NCBI GenBank assembly: GCA_949045875.1
Contig: CARPYP010000032.1
Coordinates: forward strand, 1-17,905
Length of the DNA stretch: 17,905 nucleotides
DNA from: an uncultured Clostridia bacterium
Lineage (GTDB): Bacteria; Bacillota; Clostridia; TANB77; CAG-508
Reading direction: 5' to 3'
Of the stretch, positions 1 to 8,184 are shown piece by piece. The stretch's first letter is position 1, and each line of letters begins with the position of its first letter. A program made the translations under genes and the position numbers. The notes below the pieces were generated by a model. That model worked only from the letters and a program-made list of their open reading frames with translations. It was not told the origin of the DNA and made no database searches.

Positions 1-1
1 A

Positions 2-136
2 GGGGCATAGACCAGTAATGGCTATGTCTACCTTACTAAAGTGATACTTTCCTATAATCGCTAGTCCTTGAGATTTTTCCTTACAGTCGAAAACTTTGGT
101 AGGGCGAGAACAAATTAAAAAAATCTTTAATTTTTC
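2..136 (-). other. startless open frame running off the left edge
   Basis: Read on the minus strand from 136 down to 2 there are 45 codons without a stop, after a TAA at 139-137. No ATG, GTG or TTG occurs in frame. The middle reads KVFDCKEKSQGLAIIG and the end reads DIAITGLCP, which looks protein-like in composition. Repeat copy B gives the related VFECK in the equivalent place and then a stop. This may be the start of a degraded gene, a translated view of a dispersed repeat, or chance. I do not assign a function. Confidence 0.15.
52..105. repeat. diverged direct repeat, copy A
   Basis: This segment begins CTATAATCGCTA and ends near TCGAAAACTTTGGTAGGGC. It recurs in diverged form 94 bp downstream at 146-202. 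It is visibly richer in G and C than the surrounding AT-rich sequence, which suggests a structured RNA, a dispersed repeat or a decayed gene. I do not recognise the family. No transposase or long terminal inverted repeat is visible around it. Confidence 0.55.
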
Positions 137-145
137 TTATTTATT

Positions 146-202
146 CTATAATCGCTAATGCCTTTAAGATTTTCTCATTTACATTCGAAAACTTAAATAG
201 GC
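146..202. repeat. diverged direct repeat, copy B
   Basis: This is the second copy of the element at 52-105. It shares CTATAATCGCTA at its start and TTCGAAAACTT near its end, with small insertions and substitutions between these blocks. It lies 42 bp upstream of the acyltransferase start. Both copies contain TATAAT, but neither has a convincing -35 box at 16-18 bp, so I do not call them promoters. Confidence 0.5.
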
Positions 203-243
203 AAAAGAAAAAGGTACTCTTTGAGAGTGGAAAGGGGGGGAAT

Positions 244-1632
244 ATGGTATTTACTAGTATTACTTTTTTATTTTACTTTTTACCAATTACTTTGGTAATA
301 TATTACATGGTACCAAACAAATTTAAAAATATAATATTACTAATAGCATCATTATTATTCTATTTTTATGGAGAACCTAAATATGTATGGTTAATGATAA
401 GCTCAATAATAATTACATATATATTTGGAATTTTAATAGATAAGTACAAAAAACAATCAAAGATATTTTTAATATTATCAATAGTTACTATAGTGGGCAT
501 ACTTATGTATTTCAAATATATTAGCTTTATTATAGAAAACATTAACTTAATAATATCAAATAAAATACATTTTATTTATATAGCACTTCCAATAGGAATA
601 TCTTTTTATATCTTTCAAATGGTTAGCTATTTAATAGATGTATACAAAGGAGAAGCAAAAGTTCAGAAAAATATTTTAAAAGTAGCAATGTATATTTCGT
701 TATTTCCACAATTAATAGCTGGACCAATTGTAAGATATACAACAATAGAAGAACAAATCGAGAAAAGAAACTATACAATTGAGAAATTTAGTTTAGGAGT
801 TAGAAGGTTTATTATTGGACTAGGAAAAAAAGTATTAATTGCAGATGTATTAGGAGAGTTAAATACTGTAGTTTTAGGAAGTAATGAGATTAGTGTACTT
901 TATTATTGGTTGTATGGAATTTCGGGAATGCTACAAATTTACTTTGACTTTTCAGGTTATTCTGACATGGCAATTGGGTTAGGTAAAATGTTAGGATTTG
1001 AATTTTTGGAAAATTTTAATTATCCATATATAGCAACAAGTATTACAGACTTTTGGAGAAGATGGCATATATCTTTAAGTACATGGTTTAGAGATTATGT
1101 TTATATTCCATTAGGTGGAAATAAAGTTAGTAATATAAAATGGTTTAGAAACTTATTAATTGTGTGGATATTAACAGGTTTATGGCATGGAGCTGCATGG
1201 AATTTTGTGATATGGGGTTTATATTTTGGAATTCTGTTAATTATAGAAAAGATATTTCTAGGAAAAATTTTAAAAAAAGCACCTAAAACTTTAGCACGAA
1301 TATATACATTACTAATTGTCATGATTAGCTTTATTATATTTAATGGAGACAGTGTTACTAGCATTTTACAAAATATAGGAGGTCTATTTGGAACAAACAA
1401 TATACCAATTGCTTCAAAAGAAAGTATATATTATTTAAAAAGTTATTTTATCATTATATTAATAAGTATAATTGGTTCTACACCAATATTAAAAAATATA
1501 GCAAGTACTAATAAAAAAATAGATAAATTTATCAACTGTATAGAGCCAATATTTTTATTATTTATTTTAATTATAAGTACAAGCTATATTATAGATGGTT
1601 CATTTAGTCCATTTCTATATTTTAGATTTTAG
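244..1632 (+). CDS. MBOAT family O-acyltransferase (AlgI/DltB-like)
   Basis: This is a polytopic membrane protein of 462 aa, about the usual length for AlgI-type members of the membrane-bound O-acyltransferase family. These enzymes pass an acyl group, usually acetyl, across the membrane to an extracytoplasmic polymer. The N-terminus (MVFTSITFLFYFLPI) is typical. The conserved core includes FWRRWHISLSTWFRDY around H275, then the IPLGG turn and GLWHGAAW, whose H315 is the expected catalytic histidine. The start is ATG after AAAGGGGGGG at 231-240, which follows a small ACTCT/AGAGT stem-loop at 216-228. The next gene begins 12 bp later and encodes the usual periplasmic or cell-surface partner. 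The acceptor polymer cannot be read from the sequence, and no glycosyltransferase genes are nearby. Confidence 0.93.
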   Translation: MVFTSITFLFYFLPITLVIYYMVPNKFKNIILLIASLLFYFYGEPKYVWLMISSIIITYIFGILIDKYKKQSKIFLILSIVTIVGILMYFKYISFIIENINLIISNKIHFIYIALPIGISFYIFQMVSYLIDVYKGEAKVQKNILKVAMYISLFPQLIAGPIVRYTTIEEQIEKRNYTIEKFSLGVRRFIIGLGKKVLIADVLGELNTVVLGSNEISVLYYWLYGISGMLQIYFDFSGYSDMAIGLGKMLGFEFLENFNYPYIATSITDFWRRWHISLSTWFRDYVYIPLGGNKVSNIKWFRNLLIVWILTGLWHGAAWNFVIWGLYFGILLIIEKIFLGKILKKAPKTLARIYTLLIVMISFIIFNGDSVTSILQNIGGLFGTNNIPIASKESIYYLKSYFIIILISIIGSTPILKNIASTNKKIDKFINCIEPIFLLFILIISTSYIIDGSFSPFLYFRF

Positions 1633-1643
1633 GGGGTGTTATA

Positions 1644-2729
1644 GTGAAAGATAAAGCTAGAAATGTTGTTATTACCATAGGATTTATTGTAATATTTATG
1701 ATATTATTTTTAGCAAATATATTAAAACAAGACCAAGAAATATCAATAACAGAAAGAAGAAAACTAGCACAATTTCCTGAAATAACATTAAAAAAAGTAA
1801 TAAATGGAGAAGTAAGTAAAGGAATAGAAAAGTATACAGTAGACCAATTTGTAGTAAGAGATACATTTAGAGCGATAAAATCATTTTTTAGTATTAATAT
1901 ATTAAGACAAAAAGATAACAACGGAATGTTTGAAAAAAATGGAGCAATCTATAAAATGGAATATCCATTAAAAGAAGAAAATGTAAATAAATCGGTAGAT
2001 AAAATAAAAGAAATTTATGAAAAATATTTGCAAGAAATGAAAGCATATTATGCAATAATTCCAGATAAAAATTATTACTTAAAAGAGGATGAACATTTAA
2101 AAATTGATTATAATAGATTAAAACAAATTGTGTCAGAAAAGCTAGAACACATGCAATACATTGACATTTGGGATGATTTAGAATTAAATGACTATTATAG
2201 AACAGACTTACATTGGAGACAAGAAAACTTACAAAAAGTAGTAAAAAAAATACAAACTAGTATGCAAAACGAAAATATGGAAGAACAAAATTATATAAAA
2301 AACAATATAGGAGAATTTTATGGTACATATTATGGACAATTAGGAGTAAATGTAAATCCAGACGAAATGTATATTTTAACAAATGAAACTATAGAAAATT
2401 GTAAAACATATAATTATGAAAAAGGAGAAATCGGTACTATATATGACAAAAGTAATTCTAAAGATAAATATGATATATACTTATCAGGAGCAACTCCACT
2501 AATTTATATAGAAAATCCAAATGCAAAAGAACAAAAAGAACTATTAATATTTAGAGATTCTTATGGAAGTAGTTTGGCTCCTCTATTAGTACAAAATTAT
2601 CAAAAAATCACATTAATAGATCTTAGATATATATCTAGTACTTTATTAGATGATTATATTGAATTTAAAAATCAAGATGTTTTATTTTTATATAGTACAT
2701 TAGTATTGAACCAGAATGTATTAAAATAG
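1644..2729 (+). CDS. DHHW/AlgX-like SGNH-fold acetylation partner protein
   Basis: This is a 361-aa protein with one N-terminal membrane anchor (about residues 7-27) and an extracytoplasmic domain. The opening ERRKLAQFPEI, then YTVDQFVVRD, is typical of the DHHW/AlgX/AlgJ group. The SGNH-hydrolase-like catalytic residues are visible: Asp188 and His190 in TDLHW, and Ser306 in FRDSYGSS. Family members work with an MBOAT partner to O-acetylate surface polysaccharides, and the gene sits 12 bp after such an acyltransferase. The start is GTG at 1644 after AGGGGGT at 1631-1637, which overlaps the upstream stop codon, so the two genes are probably translationally coupled. The DxHW motif reads DLHW rather than DHHW, a common variation. 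The substrate is unknown. Confidence 0.85.
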   Translation: MKDKARNVVITIGFIVIFMILFLANILKQDQEISITERRKLAQFPEITLKKVINGEVSKGIEKYTVDQFVVRDTFRAIKSFFSINILRQKDNNGMFEKNGAIYKMEYPLKEENVNKSVDKIKEIYEKYLQEMKAYYAIIPDKNYYLKEDEHLKIDYNRLKQIVSEKLEHMQYIDIWDDLELNDYYRTDLHWRQENLQKVVKKIQTSMQNENMEEQNYIKNNIGEFYGTYYGQLGVNVNPDEMYILTNETIENCKTYNYEKGEIGTIYDKSNSKDKYDIYLSGATPLIYIENPNAKEQKELLIFRDSYGSSLAPLLVQNYQKITLIDLRYISSTLLDDYIEFKNQDVLFLYSTLVLNQNVLK

Positions 2730-2744
2730 AAGTTGTGAGAAATT

Positions 2745-2771
2745 TATGGGCGGATATTTAATCTGCCCATA
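2745..2771 (+). terminator. stem-loop after the acylation pair, possible terminator
   Basis: The arms at 2745-2755 and 2761-2771 pair over 11 positions (one G-U) around an ATTTA loop. The stem is GC-rich in the middle (GGGC/GCCC). No T run follows, so it is not a textbook intrinsic terminator. It lies 16 bp after the stop codon and just before a strong promoter, consistent with an operon boundary. Confidence 0.4.
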
Positions 2772-2801
2772 GATTGTAGGAAATGTGGATAGGAAAAATA
2801 G

Positions 2802-2830
2802 TTGAAATAAAAGAAAAAATGATATATAAT
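2802..2830 (+). promoter_or_regulatory. sigma-A-type promoter for the peptidase-glycosylase pair
   Basis: TTGAAA at 2802-2807 and TATAAT at 2825-2830 are separated by exactly 17 bp. The -35 box matches consensus at five of six positions and the -10 box is perfect. Transcription would start near 2837, about 50 bp before the TTG start codon at 2889. Confidence 0.8.
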
Positions 2831-2888
2831 ACATCAAAGCAGATAGAGAAATTACATATTATTAATATTTAAGAAAGAGGGATGAAAA

Positions 2889-3596
2889 TTGAATTTTTGG
2901 GTAATGAGATATGATAATATAACAACTATTTTATTAGTAGTGGTAGGAGTTATATTAGTTTTATATGCGCAAATAAAAATAAACATAACATATGCTAAAT
3001 ATAGAAAAATAAGAAATATAAAAGGAATTAGAGGTATAGAAGTTGCAAGAACAATTTTAGATGCTAATGGACTTTCACAAATTGATATTTATGAAACAAA
3101 TGGAAATTTAACAGACCATTATGATCCAACTAAAAAATTAATAAAACTATCTTCAGAAATTTATGATGGGACATCTATTGCCTCAATAGCAGTGGCTGCT
3201 CATGAATGTGGGCATGCAATACAAGATAAACAAGATTATAGTTTTTTTAAAATCAGAAGTGCATTAGTTCCAATAGTAAACTTCATATCATATTTAGGAT
3301 ATTTTGGCTTAATAGTATCTTTATTTGCAGGGGTTACAGGATATTTAAAACTATCTATTGTAATTTTATTTGCAACTGCATTATTTCAATTAGTAACATT
3401 ACCAGTTGAATTAGACGCATCAAAGAGAGCTAAAGAGCAACTAATCAATTTAGGATTAATAAATACAGAAGAAGAACATGGTATAAGAAAGGTTCTTAGC
3501 GCTGCTGCAATGACATATATTGCAAGCCTTGTATCATCAATATTAAATTTACTTAGATTAATATTAATATTTAGTAGTAGAGAAAGAGATGATTAA
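2889..3596 (+). CDS. YugP-type membrane zinc metallopeptidase
   Basis: This 235-aa protein belongs to the neutral zinc metallopeptidase group typified by Bacillus YugP (Zn_peptidase_2). It has an N-terminal membrane segment (about residues 11-28), then a zinc motif HECGH at 105-109 within AAHECGHAIQ. Hydrophobic segments follow at about 124-172 and 205-226. E174 in PVELDASKRA is the likely third zinc ligand. The physiological substrate of the family is poorly known. The start is TTG at 2889, with AGAGGG at 2876-2881 seven bases upstream. An ATG at 2882 abuts that site, lies in another frame and stops after ten codons. An in-frame ATG at 2904 has no well-placed ribosome binding site. The glycosylase gene starts 3 bp after the stop, so the two are cotranscribed. 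Confidence 0.9.
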   Translation: MNFWVMRYDNITTILLVVVGVILVLYAQIKINITYAKYRKIRNIKGIRGIEVARTILDANGLSQIDIYETNGNLTDHYDPTKKLIKLSSEIYDGTSIASIAVAAHECGHAIQDKQDYSFFKIRSALVPIVNFISYLGYFGLIVSLFAGVTGYLKLSIVILFATALFQLVTLPVELDASKRAKEQLINLGLINTEEEHGIRKVLSAAAMTYIASLVSSILNLLRLILIFSSRERDD

Positions 3597-3599
3597 AAA

Positions 3600-4463
3600 A
3601 TGGAAGAACAAAAATATATATTAAAGAATATAAGCTCATTTGAACCAAAACACATATTTGAATGTGGGCAATGCTTTAGATGGGATAAAGAAGAAGATAA
3701 TTCATATACAGGTATATTTGGAAACAATGTTTTAAATGTAAAAAAAGATAAAGAAGATATTATATTAAAAGGTATATGTAATGGCAATATTGAAGAGATA
3801 AGCAAACAATACTTTGACTTAGAAACAGACTATGAAAAAATAAAAAATCAATTAGCAAATATAGATGAATACTTAGCAAACAGTATTAGTTATGGAAAAG
3901 GAATCAGAATTTTAAATCAAGATTTATGGGAAACAATAATATCTTTTGAAATATCTGCAAATAATAATATTCCTAGAATAAAAGGAATAATAGATAGAAT
4001 ATGTAAAAAATATGGTAATGAAATTAAATGGAATGAAAAGACATATTATACATTTCCTAGTATACAACAATTAAGTAAAGCTAGCATAGAAGATTTAAGG
4101 AATTTAGGCTTAGGATTTAGAGATAAGAGAATATATGATACAACACAAATATTCTTAAAAGGACAAATGACGCTTGAAGAATTAGAAAATGAAAAAGACA
4201 CAGAAAAAGTCAAAGAAAAGCTATTAACATTACCAGGAGTTGGACCAAAAGTTGCAGACTGTATATTATTATTCTCCTTAAAAAGATATGAGGTATTTCC
4301 AATAGATGTATGGGTACGAAGAGTCATGAATGAATTATATATACATCAAGAAGATGAAGAAAAAGTGTCAAAAAAACAATTACAAAAACTAGCAAAAGAC
4401 AAATACTCAAATTTAGCGGGGTTAGCACAACAATATTTATTTTATTGGAAGAGAGAAGCTTAA
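3600..4463 (+). CDS. 8-oxoguanine DNA glycosylase/AP lyase (OGG1-like)
   Basis: This 287-aa base-excision repair enzyme should remove 8-oxoguanine from DNA and nick the abasic site. The N-terminal OGG domain contains FECGQCFRW (about residues 20-28). The helix-hairpin-helix/GPD region contains ISANNNIPRI near 118-127, and LPGVGPKVADC at 211-221 with K217 as the predicted Schiff-base lysine. PIDVWVRR follows, with D236 as the catalytic aspartate. This arrangement separates it from AlkA, which lacks the lysine, and from MutY/Nth, because the Fe-S cysteines are absent. Only 3 bp separate it from the upstream stop, and the ribosome binding site (AAAGAG) is weak, suggesting translational coupling to the peptidase gene. 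No functional link between the two is obvious. Confidence 0.9.
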   Translation: MEEQKYILKNISSFEPKHIFECGQCFRWDKEEDNSYTGIFGNNVLNVKKDKEDIILKGICNGNIEEISKQYFDLETDYEKIKNQLANIDEYLANSISYGKGIRILNQDLWETIISFEISANNNIPRIKGIIDRICKKYGNEIKWNEKTYYTFPSIQQLSKASIEDLRNLGLGFRDKRIYDTTQIFLKGQMTLEELENEKDTEKVKEKLLTLPGVGPKVADCILLFSLKRYEVFPIDVWVRRVMNELYIHQEDEEKVSKKQLQKLAKDKYSNLAGLAQQYLFYWKREA

Positions 4464-4482
4464 AGAGAAAGAGGAACATAAG

Positions 4483-4539
4483 ATGAATAAGAAAAGTTTT
4501 ATTATCAATAATTTGTATTATAAAGATTTAAAAAATTAA
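4483..4539 (+). CDS. possible 18-aa small ORF, function unknown
   Basis: A short frame starting MNKKSFIINN and ending in TAA follows the glycosylase gene. GAGG at 4471-4474 lies eight bases before the ATG, a good spacing. Its stop codon overlaps the first bases of the terminator at 4538, so it would be the last frame of the peptidase-glycosylase transcript. It could be a real small protein or a chance frame in an AT-rich trailer. No similarity is recognised. Confidence 0.25.
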   Translation: MNKKSFIINNLYYKDLKN

Positions 4540-4565
4540 AATTGGGGCTTAAAAGCCCCAATTTT
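4538..4565. terminator. bidirectional intrinsic terminator between convergent transcripts
   Basis: A perfect 12-bp stem (4538-4549 with 4554-4565, core TTGGGGCT/AGCCCCAA) closes a four-base loop. On the + strand the stem ends in five Ts followed by CTCC. On the - strand it is followed by AATTTTTTAAA. It can therefore end the peptidase-glycosylase transcript from the left and the small antisense gene from the right. Confidence 0.85.
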
Positions 4566-4716
4566 TCTCCTTATGTCTCTCTAATGTTTGAGAGACACTT
4601 TTTGTAGAAAATGTAGGATGAGTCCATCTCACATTATCTTTAACATAAGACCCATCAAGAGTCTTTGTGAACAAAGAAAATTTTTCTTTGTTGCTGTTAT
4701 TTTTTTTTCTGCTCAT
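4549..4716 (-). CDS. 55-aa small protein, unknown function
   Basis: This minus-strand frame starts ATG at 4716 and ends TAA at 4551-4549, inside the loop and stem of the shared terminator. The product is basic at the N-terminus (MSRKKNNSNKEKF) and contains DGSYVKDNVRWTHPTF in the middle and ERHKEKNWGF at the end. It has no signal peptide or membrane segment. All expression signals are present. AGGAAG (plus positions 4724-4729) lies seven bases before the ATG, an extended -10 promoter lies about 45 bp upstream, and the terminator follows directly. The N-terminus resembles those of small nucleic-acid-binding proteins only in charge. I do not recognise the family, and cotranscription with any neighbour is excluded by orientation. 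Confidence 0.6.
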   Translation of the reverse strand: MSRKKNNSNKEKFSLFTKTLDGSYVKDNVRWTHPTFSTKSVSQTLERHKEKNWGF

Positions 4717-4759
4717 GTGTATTCTTCCTTTCTTGAGGCGAAACTAAAATTACAATAAT

Positions 4760-4788
4760 ATTATAACACATAATCCCGAAAAAGTAAA
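4760..4788 (-). promoter_or_regulatory. minus-strand promoter for the 55-aa gene
   Basis: Read on the minus strand, TTTACT (plus 4788-4783) and TATAAT (plus 4765-4760) are 17 bp apart, and a TGT just before the -10 box makes it an extended -10. Transcription would start near 4753, giving a leader of about 37 bases before the ATG at 4716. Confidence 0.7.
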
Positions 4789-4791
4789 ATA

Positions 4792-4820
4792 TTGCTAAAA
4801 AAAGCACAATATGTTAAAAT
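4792..4820 (+). promoter_or_regulatory. promoter for addB and downstream genes
   Basis: TTGCTA at 4792-4797 and TAAAAT at 4815-4820 are spaced by 17 bp. They match consensus at four and five positions respectively. Transcription would start near 4827, about 26 bases before the addB ATG. Its -35 box is only three bases from the -35 box of the divergent promoter at 4760-4788. Confidence 0.6.
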
Positions 4821-4852
4821 AATTTAAAAGTCTATAGAAAAGGACAAGGTAT

Positions 4853-7800
4853 ATGAGTTTAAGATTAATATATGGAAAATCAGGAACAGGAAAAAGTGAA
4901 TATATTTTAAAAGAAATTAGTAATTTAATAAATAAAGAAGAAAAGATATATATTATAACACCAGAGCAATTTTCCTTCACATTAGAAACAAAACTACTTG
5001 AGGCAATAAAAGGTGAAACAGTTATAAATGCAGAAGTCTTAACATTTAACCGTATGGCACACAGAGTAAAAAGTGAAGTAGGAGGAGTTACTAAAACAGA
5101 TTTATCTTCATATGGGAAATCAATGATAATATATGATATTTTAGATAAGAATAAGAAAGAACTAAAATTACTAGGAAAATCTGCTAAAAACGTAGAAATA
5201 ATATCAAGATTAATTACTGAATTAAAAACTCATTGGGTAAAATTAGAAGATATAGAAGAAGTAATACAAGACGAAAAAGACATATATTTCAAAAGCAAAT
5301 TACAAGACATATTATGCATATATAAGAAATTTGAAGAAAGAATAAAAAACAACTTTATAGACGAAAATGACACATTAACAATACTAGCCAATCAATTATC
5401 ATATACTAATATGTTTGAAAATACGATAATATATATAGATGAATTTGTAGGATTTACACCACAGGAATATAAAGTAATGTTAGAACTATTAAAAGTAGCA
5501 AAACAAATAAACATTACAATATGTACAGATTCATTATTAGAAAGCAAAAATAAAGACAATGATATATTTTACACTAATAAAAAAACAGTATCTCAAATTA
5601 TAAACTTAGCAAATAATAATGGAATACAAATAGAAAAACCAATATATTTAGATAAATGTTACAGATTTAAAAACGGTGAATTAAAACATTTAGAAGAAAA
5701 TTTATATAAAACACCATATAAAAAATATAACGAAGAAACTAAAAACATAGATTTATTTTTATCAACAAACCCATACTCAGAAATAGAACATGTAGCAGAA
5801 AAAATATTAGAATTAGTAAGAGATGAAGGAATTAGATATAAAGATATATCAATAATAACAAAAAACATAGAAGACTATGCAAGCCTTGCAAAAGCAATAT
5901 TTAATAAATATGATATTCCCATATTTATTGACCAAAAGAAAGATTTAAGTCAAAACATTTTAATAAAATATGTATTAGCAATACTAGAAATTTTTGCTAA
6001 AAACTGGGATTACGAACCTGTAATCAACTATATAAAACTAGGATTTTGTGATATAACAGAAGACGAAATATTTAAAACAGAAAATTATGCAAGACATTGG
6101 GGGATAAAATATAATAAATGGTATAGTAAAGATTGGACAATAGGAGAAAAGGACATACTAGAACTAAATAGAATAAGAAAACTAATAGTAGATCCACTAT
6201 TAGAATTTAAGACAAAATTACAAGGTAAAAAGACAGTAAAACAAATAACAAAAATATTATATCAATTTTTAATAGACAATAATATTCAAGAAAAATTAAT
6301 AAATAAAGCAGAGCAATTAGAATGCAGTGAACAAATAAAATCAGAATACATATCTTCATGGAATTTACTCATGGAAATTTTAGATGAGATAATACTAATA
6401 TTTGGAAAAGATGAAGTAAGTTTTGAAAAATATGCACAAATACTAAAAATAGCGTTTAGTGAAAACAACCTAGGAGCAATACCTGCATCAATAGACCAAG
6501 TAGTAATAGGAGATGTGAACAGGTCAAGAAGTAAAAAAACCAAAGTAATATTTATTATAGGACTAAATGATGGAGTATTTCCCAGTGCGAACAAAGAAGA
6601 AGGATTTATAAATGATACAGATAGAGAAATTTTAAAAGAAAAAGGCATTAGTCTTGCAAAAACTACTAAAGAAAACATTTATGAAGAAAATTTCAATATA
6701 TATAAAGCATTTACAACTTCAGAACAAAAATTATATTTGTCATATTCATCTACATCAAGTGAAGGAAATGCTCTAAAACCATCAACACTAATTTACAAAA
6801 TAAAAAAGATGTTTAATAACTTACAAGAAAAAAGTGATATCATAAAAAAAGAAGACATAATAACAAATAAAAAAGCAACATTTGAAGAATTATTAAAAAA
6901 CTTGAGAGACTTTAATGAAGGAAAAGAAATAAACCCAATATGGTTTAAAGTATATAAAATTTATTCTAAAGACAATCAATGGAAAGAAAAATTAGAAAAA
7001 GCAATAAAAGCAGAAAACTATACAAATCAGCCAGAAAAAATAACAAAAGAAAATTTAAAAAAAATGTATGGAGACACGATATTTACAAGTATATCTAGAT
7101 TAGAGCAATATAGAAAATGTCCATTTTCATTCTACTTAAAATATGGACTAAATATAAATGAAAAAGACACATTTCAAATACAAAATATAGATACAGGTAC
7201 CTTTATGCATGATACAATAGATAGCTTTTTTGTAAAAATACAAGACGAAGGAATAGACATAAAAGAAATAACCGAAGAAGAACTAGAAAGAATAGTAAAA
7301 GAAATTATAGAAGAAAAATTAAAACTCAACAAAAACTATATATTCACAAGTAGTGCAAAATTTAGAACACTTACCTCAAAACTAAAAAGAGTATTACTAA
7401 AATCAATGAAATACATAGTAGAAAGTATACAAAAAAGTGACTTTGAAATATGGGGACATGAAATAGAATTTGGAAAAGTTGGCAAGTATCCAGCCATAGA
7501 AGTTAAACTAGATAATGGCAAAAAGGTAGAAATTACAGGAAAAATAGATAGAGTAGATGTACTAAAAACAAATGAAGGAAAATATGTAAGAATAATAGAC
7601 TATAAGTCATCAGTAAAAGATATAAACTTAGATGAAGTTATGGCAGGGTTACAAATACAACTCTTAACATACATGGATGCAGTAACAAAAATAGAAGATT
7701 TTATGCCAGCAGGAGTATTATACTTTAACTTAATAGAACCTGTTATAAAAGCAGACAGAAATACCACAAAAGAAGATATAGAAGAACAGATAAAAAAGCA

Positions 7801-8143
7801 ATTTAAAATGAAAGGGATAATAATATCAGACATAAACATAATAAGGAAAATGGACAAAGAATTAGAAAAAGGAGCATCAAACCTTTTACCAGTATATATA
7901 GACAGTAAAGAAAATATAAGTAAAACAAAATCGTCATGTGCAAGTATGGAAGAATTCAAACAATTGCAAGACAATACAATAAAAACAGTAAAAGAAATAG
8001 CAAAAGAAATCTTTGAAGGAAATATAGACATAAAGCCATATTACAAAAATAAAAAAACAGGATGTGACTACTGTAACTATAAATCAATATGTGGTTTTAA
8101 CACAGGTAATAATAAATATAACTATATAAAACATTTTGAATAG
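4853..8143 (+). CDS. AddB, helicase-exonuclease subunit B
   Basis: This 1096-aa protein is AddB of the AddAB (RexAB) complex, which resects double-strand breaks and prepares ends for RecA. A Walker A motif GKSGTGKS lies at residues 8-15. The C-terminal RecB-type nuclease domain shows GKIDRVD (896-902), IIDYKSS with D916 and K918, and QIQLLTY. The iron-sulfur cysteines typical of AddB are all present: C756 in KCPFSFYL, then C1071, C1074 and C1080 (CX2CX5C). The start is ATG after AGGA at 4841-4844. The length is slightly under the ~1160 aa of Bacillus. The partner gene addA normally lies immediately downstream in Firmicutes, but here a DUF2442 gene follows 41 bp later. Confidence 0.95.
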   Translation: MSLRLIYGKSGTGKSEYILKEISNLINKEEKIYIITPEQFSFTLETKLLEAIKGETVINAEVLTFNRMAHRVKSEVGGVTKTDLSSYGKSMIIYDILDKNKKELKLLGKSAKNVEIISRLITELKTHWVKLEDIEEVIQDEKDIYFKSKLQDILCIYKKFEERIKNNFIDENDTLTILANQLSYTNMFENTIIYIDEFVGFTPQEYKVMLELLKVAKQINITICTDSLLESKNKDNDIFYTNKKTVSQIINLANNNGIQIEKPIYLDKCYRFKNGELKHLEENLYKTPYKKYNEETKNIDLFLSTNPYSEIEHVAEKILELVRDEGIRYKDISIITKNIEDYASLAKAIFNKYDIPIFIDQKKDLSQNILIKYVLAILEIFAKNWDYEPVINYIKLGFCDITEDEIFKTENYARHWGIKYNKWYSKDWTIGEKDILELNRIRKLIVDPLLEFKTKLQGKKTVKQITKILYQFLIDNNIQEKLINKAEQLECSEQIKSEYISSWNLLMEILDEIILIFGKDEVSFEKYAQILKIAFSENNLGAIPASIDQVVIGDVNRSRSKKTKVIFIIGLNDGVFPSANKEEGFINDTDREILKEKGISLAKTTKENIYEENFNIYKAFTTSEQKLYLSYSSTSSEGNALKPSTLIYKIKKMFNNLQEKSDIIKKEDIITNKKATFEELLKNLRDFNEGKEINPIWFKVYKIYSKDNQWKEKLEKAIKAENYTNQPEKITKENLKKMYGDTIFTSISRLEQYRKCPFSFYLKYGLNINEKDTFQIQNIDTGTFMHDTIDSFFVKIQDEGIDIKEITEEELERIVKEIIEEKLKLNKNYIFTSSAKFRTLTSKLKRVLLKSMKYIVESIQKSDFEIWGHEIEFGKVGKYPAIEVKLDNGKKVEITGKIDRVDVLKTNEGKYVRIIDYKSSVKDINLDEVMAGLQIQLLTYMDAVTKIEDFMPAGVLYFNLIEPVIKADRNTTKEDIEEQIKKQFKMKGIIISDINIIRKMDKELEKGASNLLPVYIDSKENISKTKSSCASMEEFKQLQDNTIKTVKEIAKEIFEGNIDIKPYYKNKKTGCDYCNYKSICGFNTGNNKYNYIKHFE

Positions 8144-8184
8144 ATATAAGAAGGGAATAATAATTGAAATTTGGGGGATTTAAT

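Noticed and set aside
53..152. TATAAT boxes in both left-edge repeats as promoters
   Set aside because: No acceptable -35 box lies 16-18 bp upstream and there is no TGn extension.
1..243. c-di-GMP or other known riboswitch upstream of the acyltransferase
   Set aside because: The two repeats invite the idea, but I could not match them to the conserved cores of known aptamers.
7600..8031. 143-aa minus-strand frame within addB
   Set aside because: It overlaps the conserved AddB nuclease domain and has no ribosome binding site or motif.
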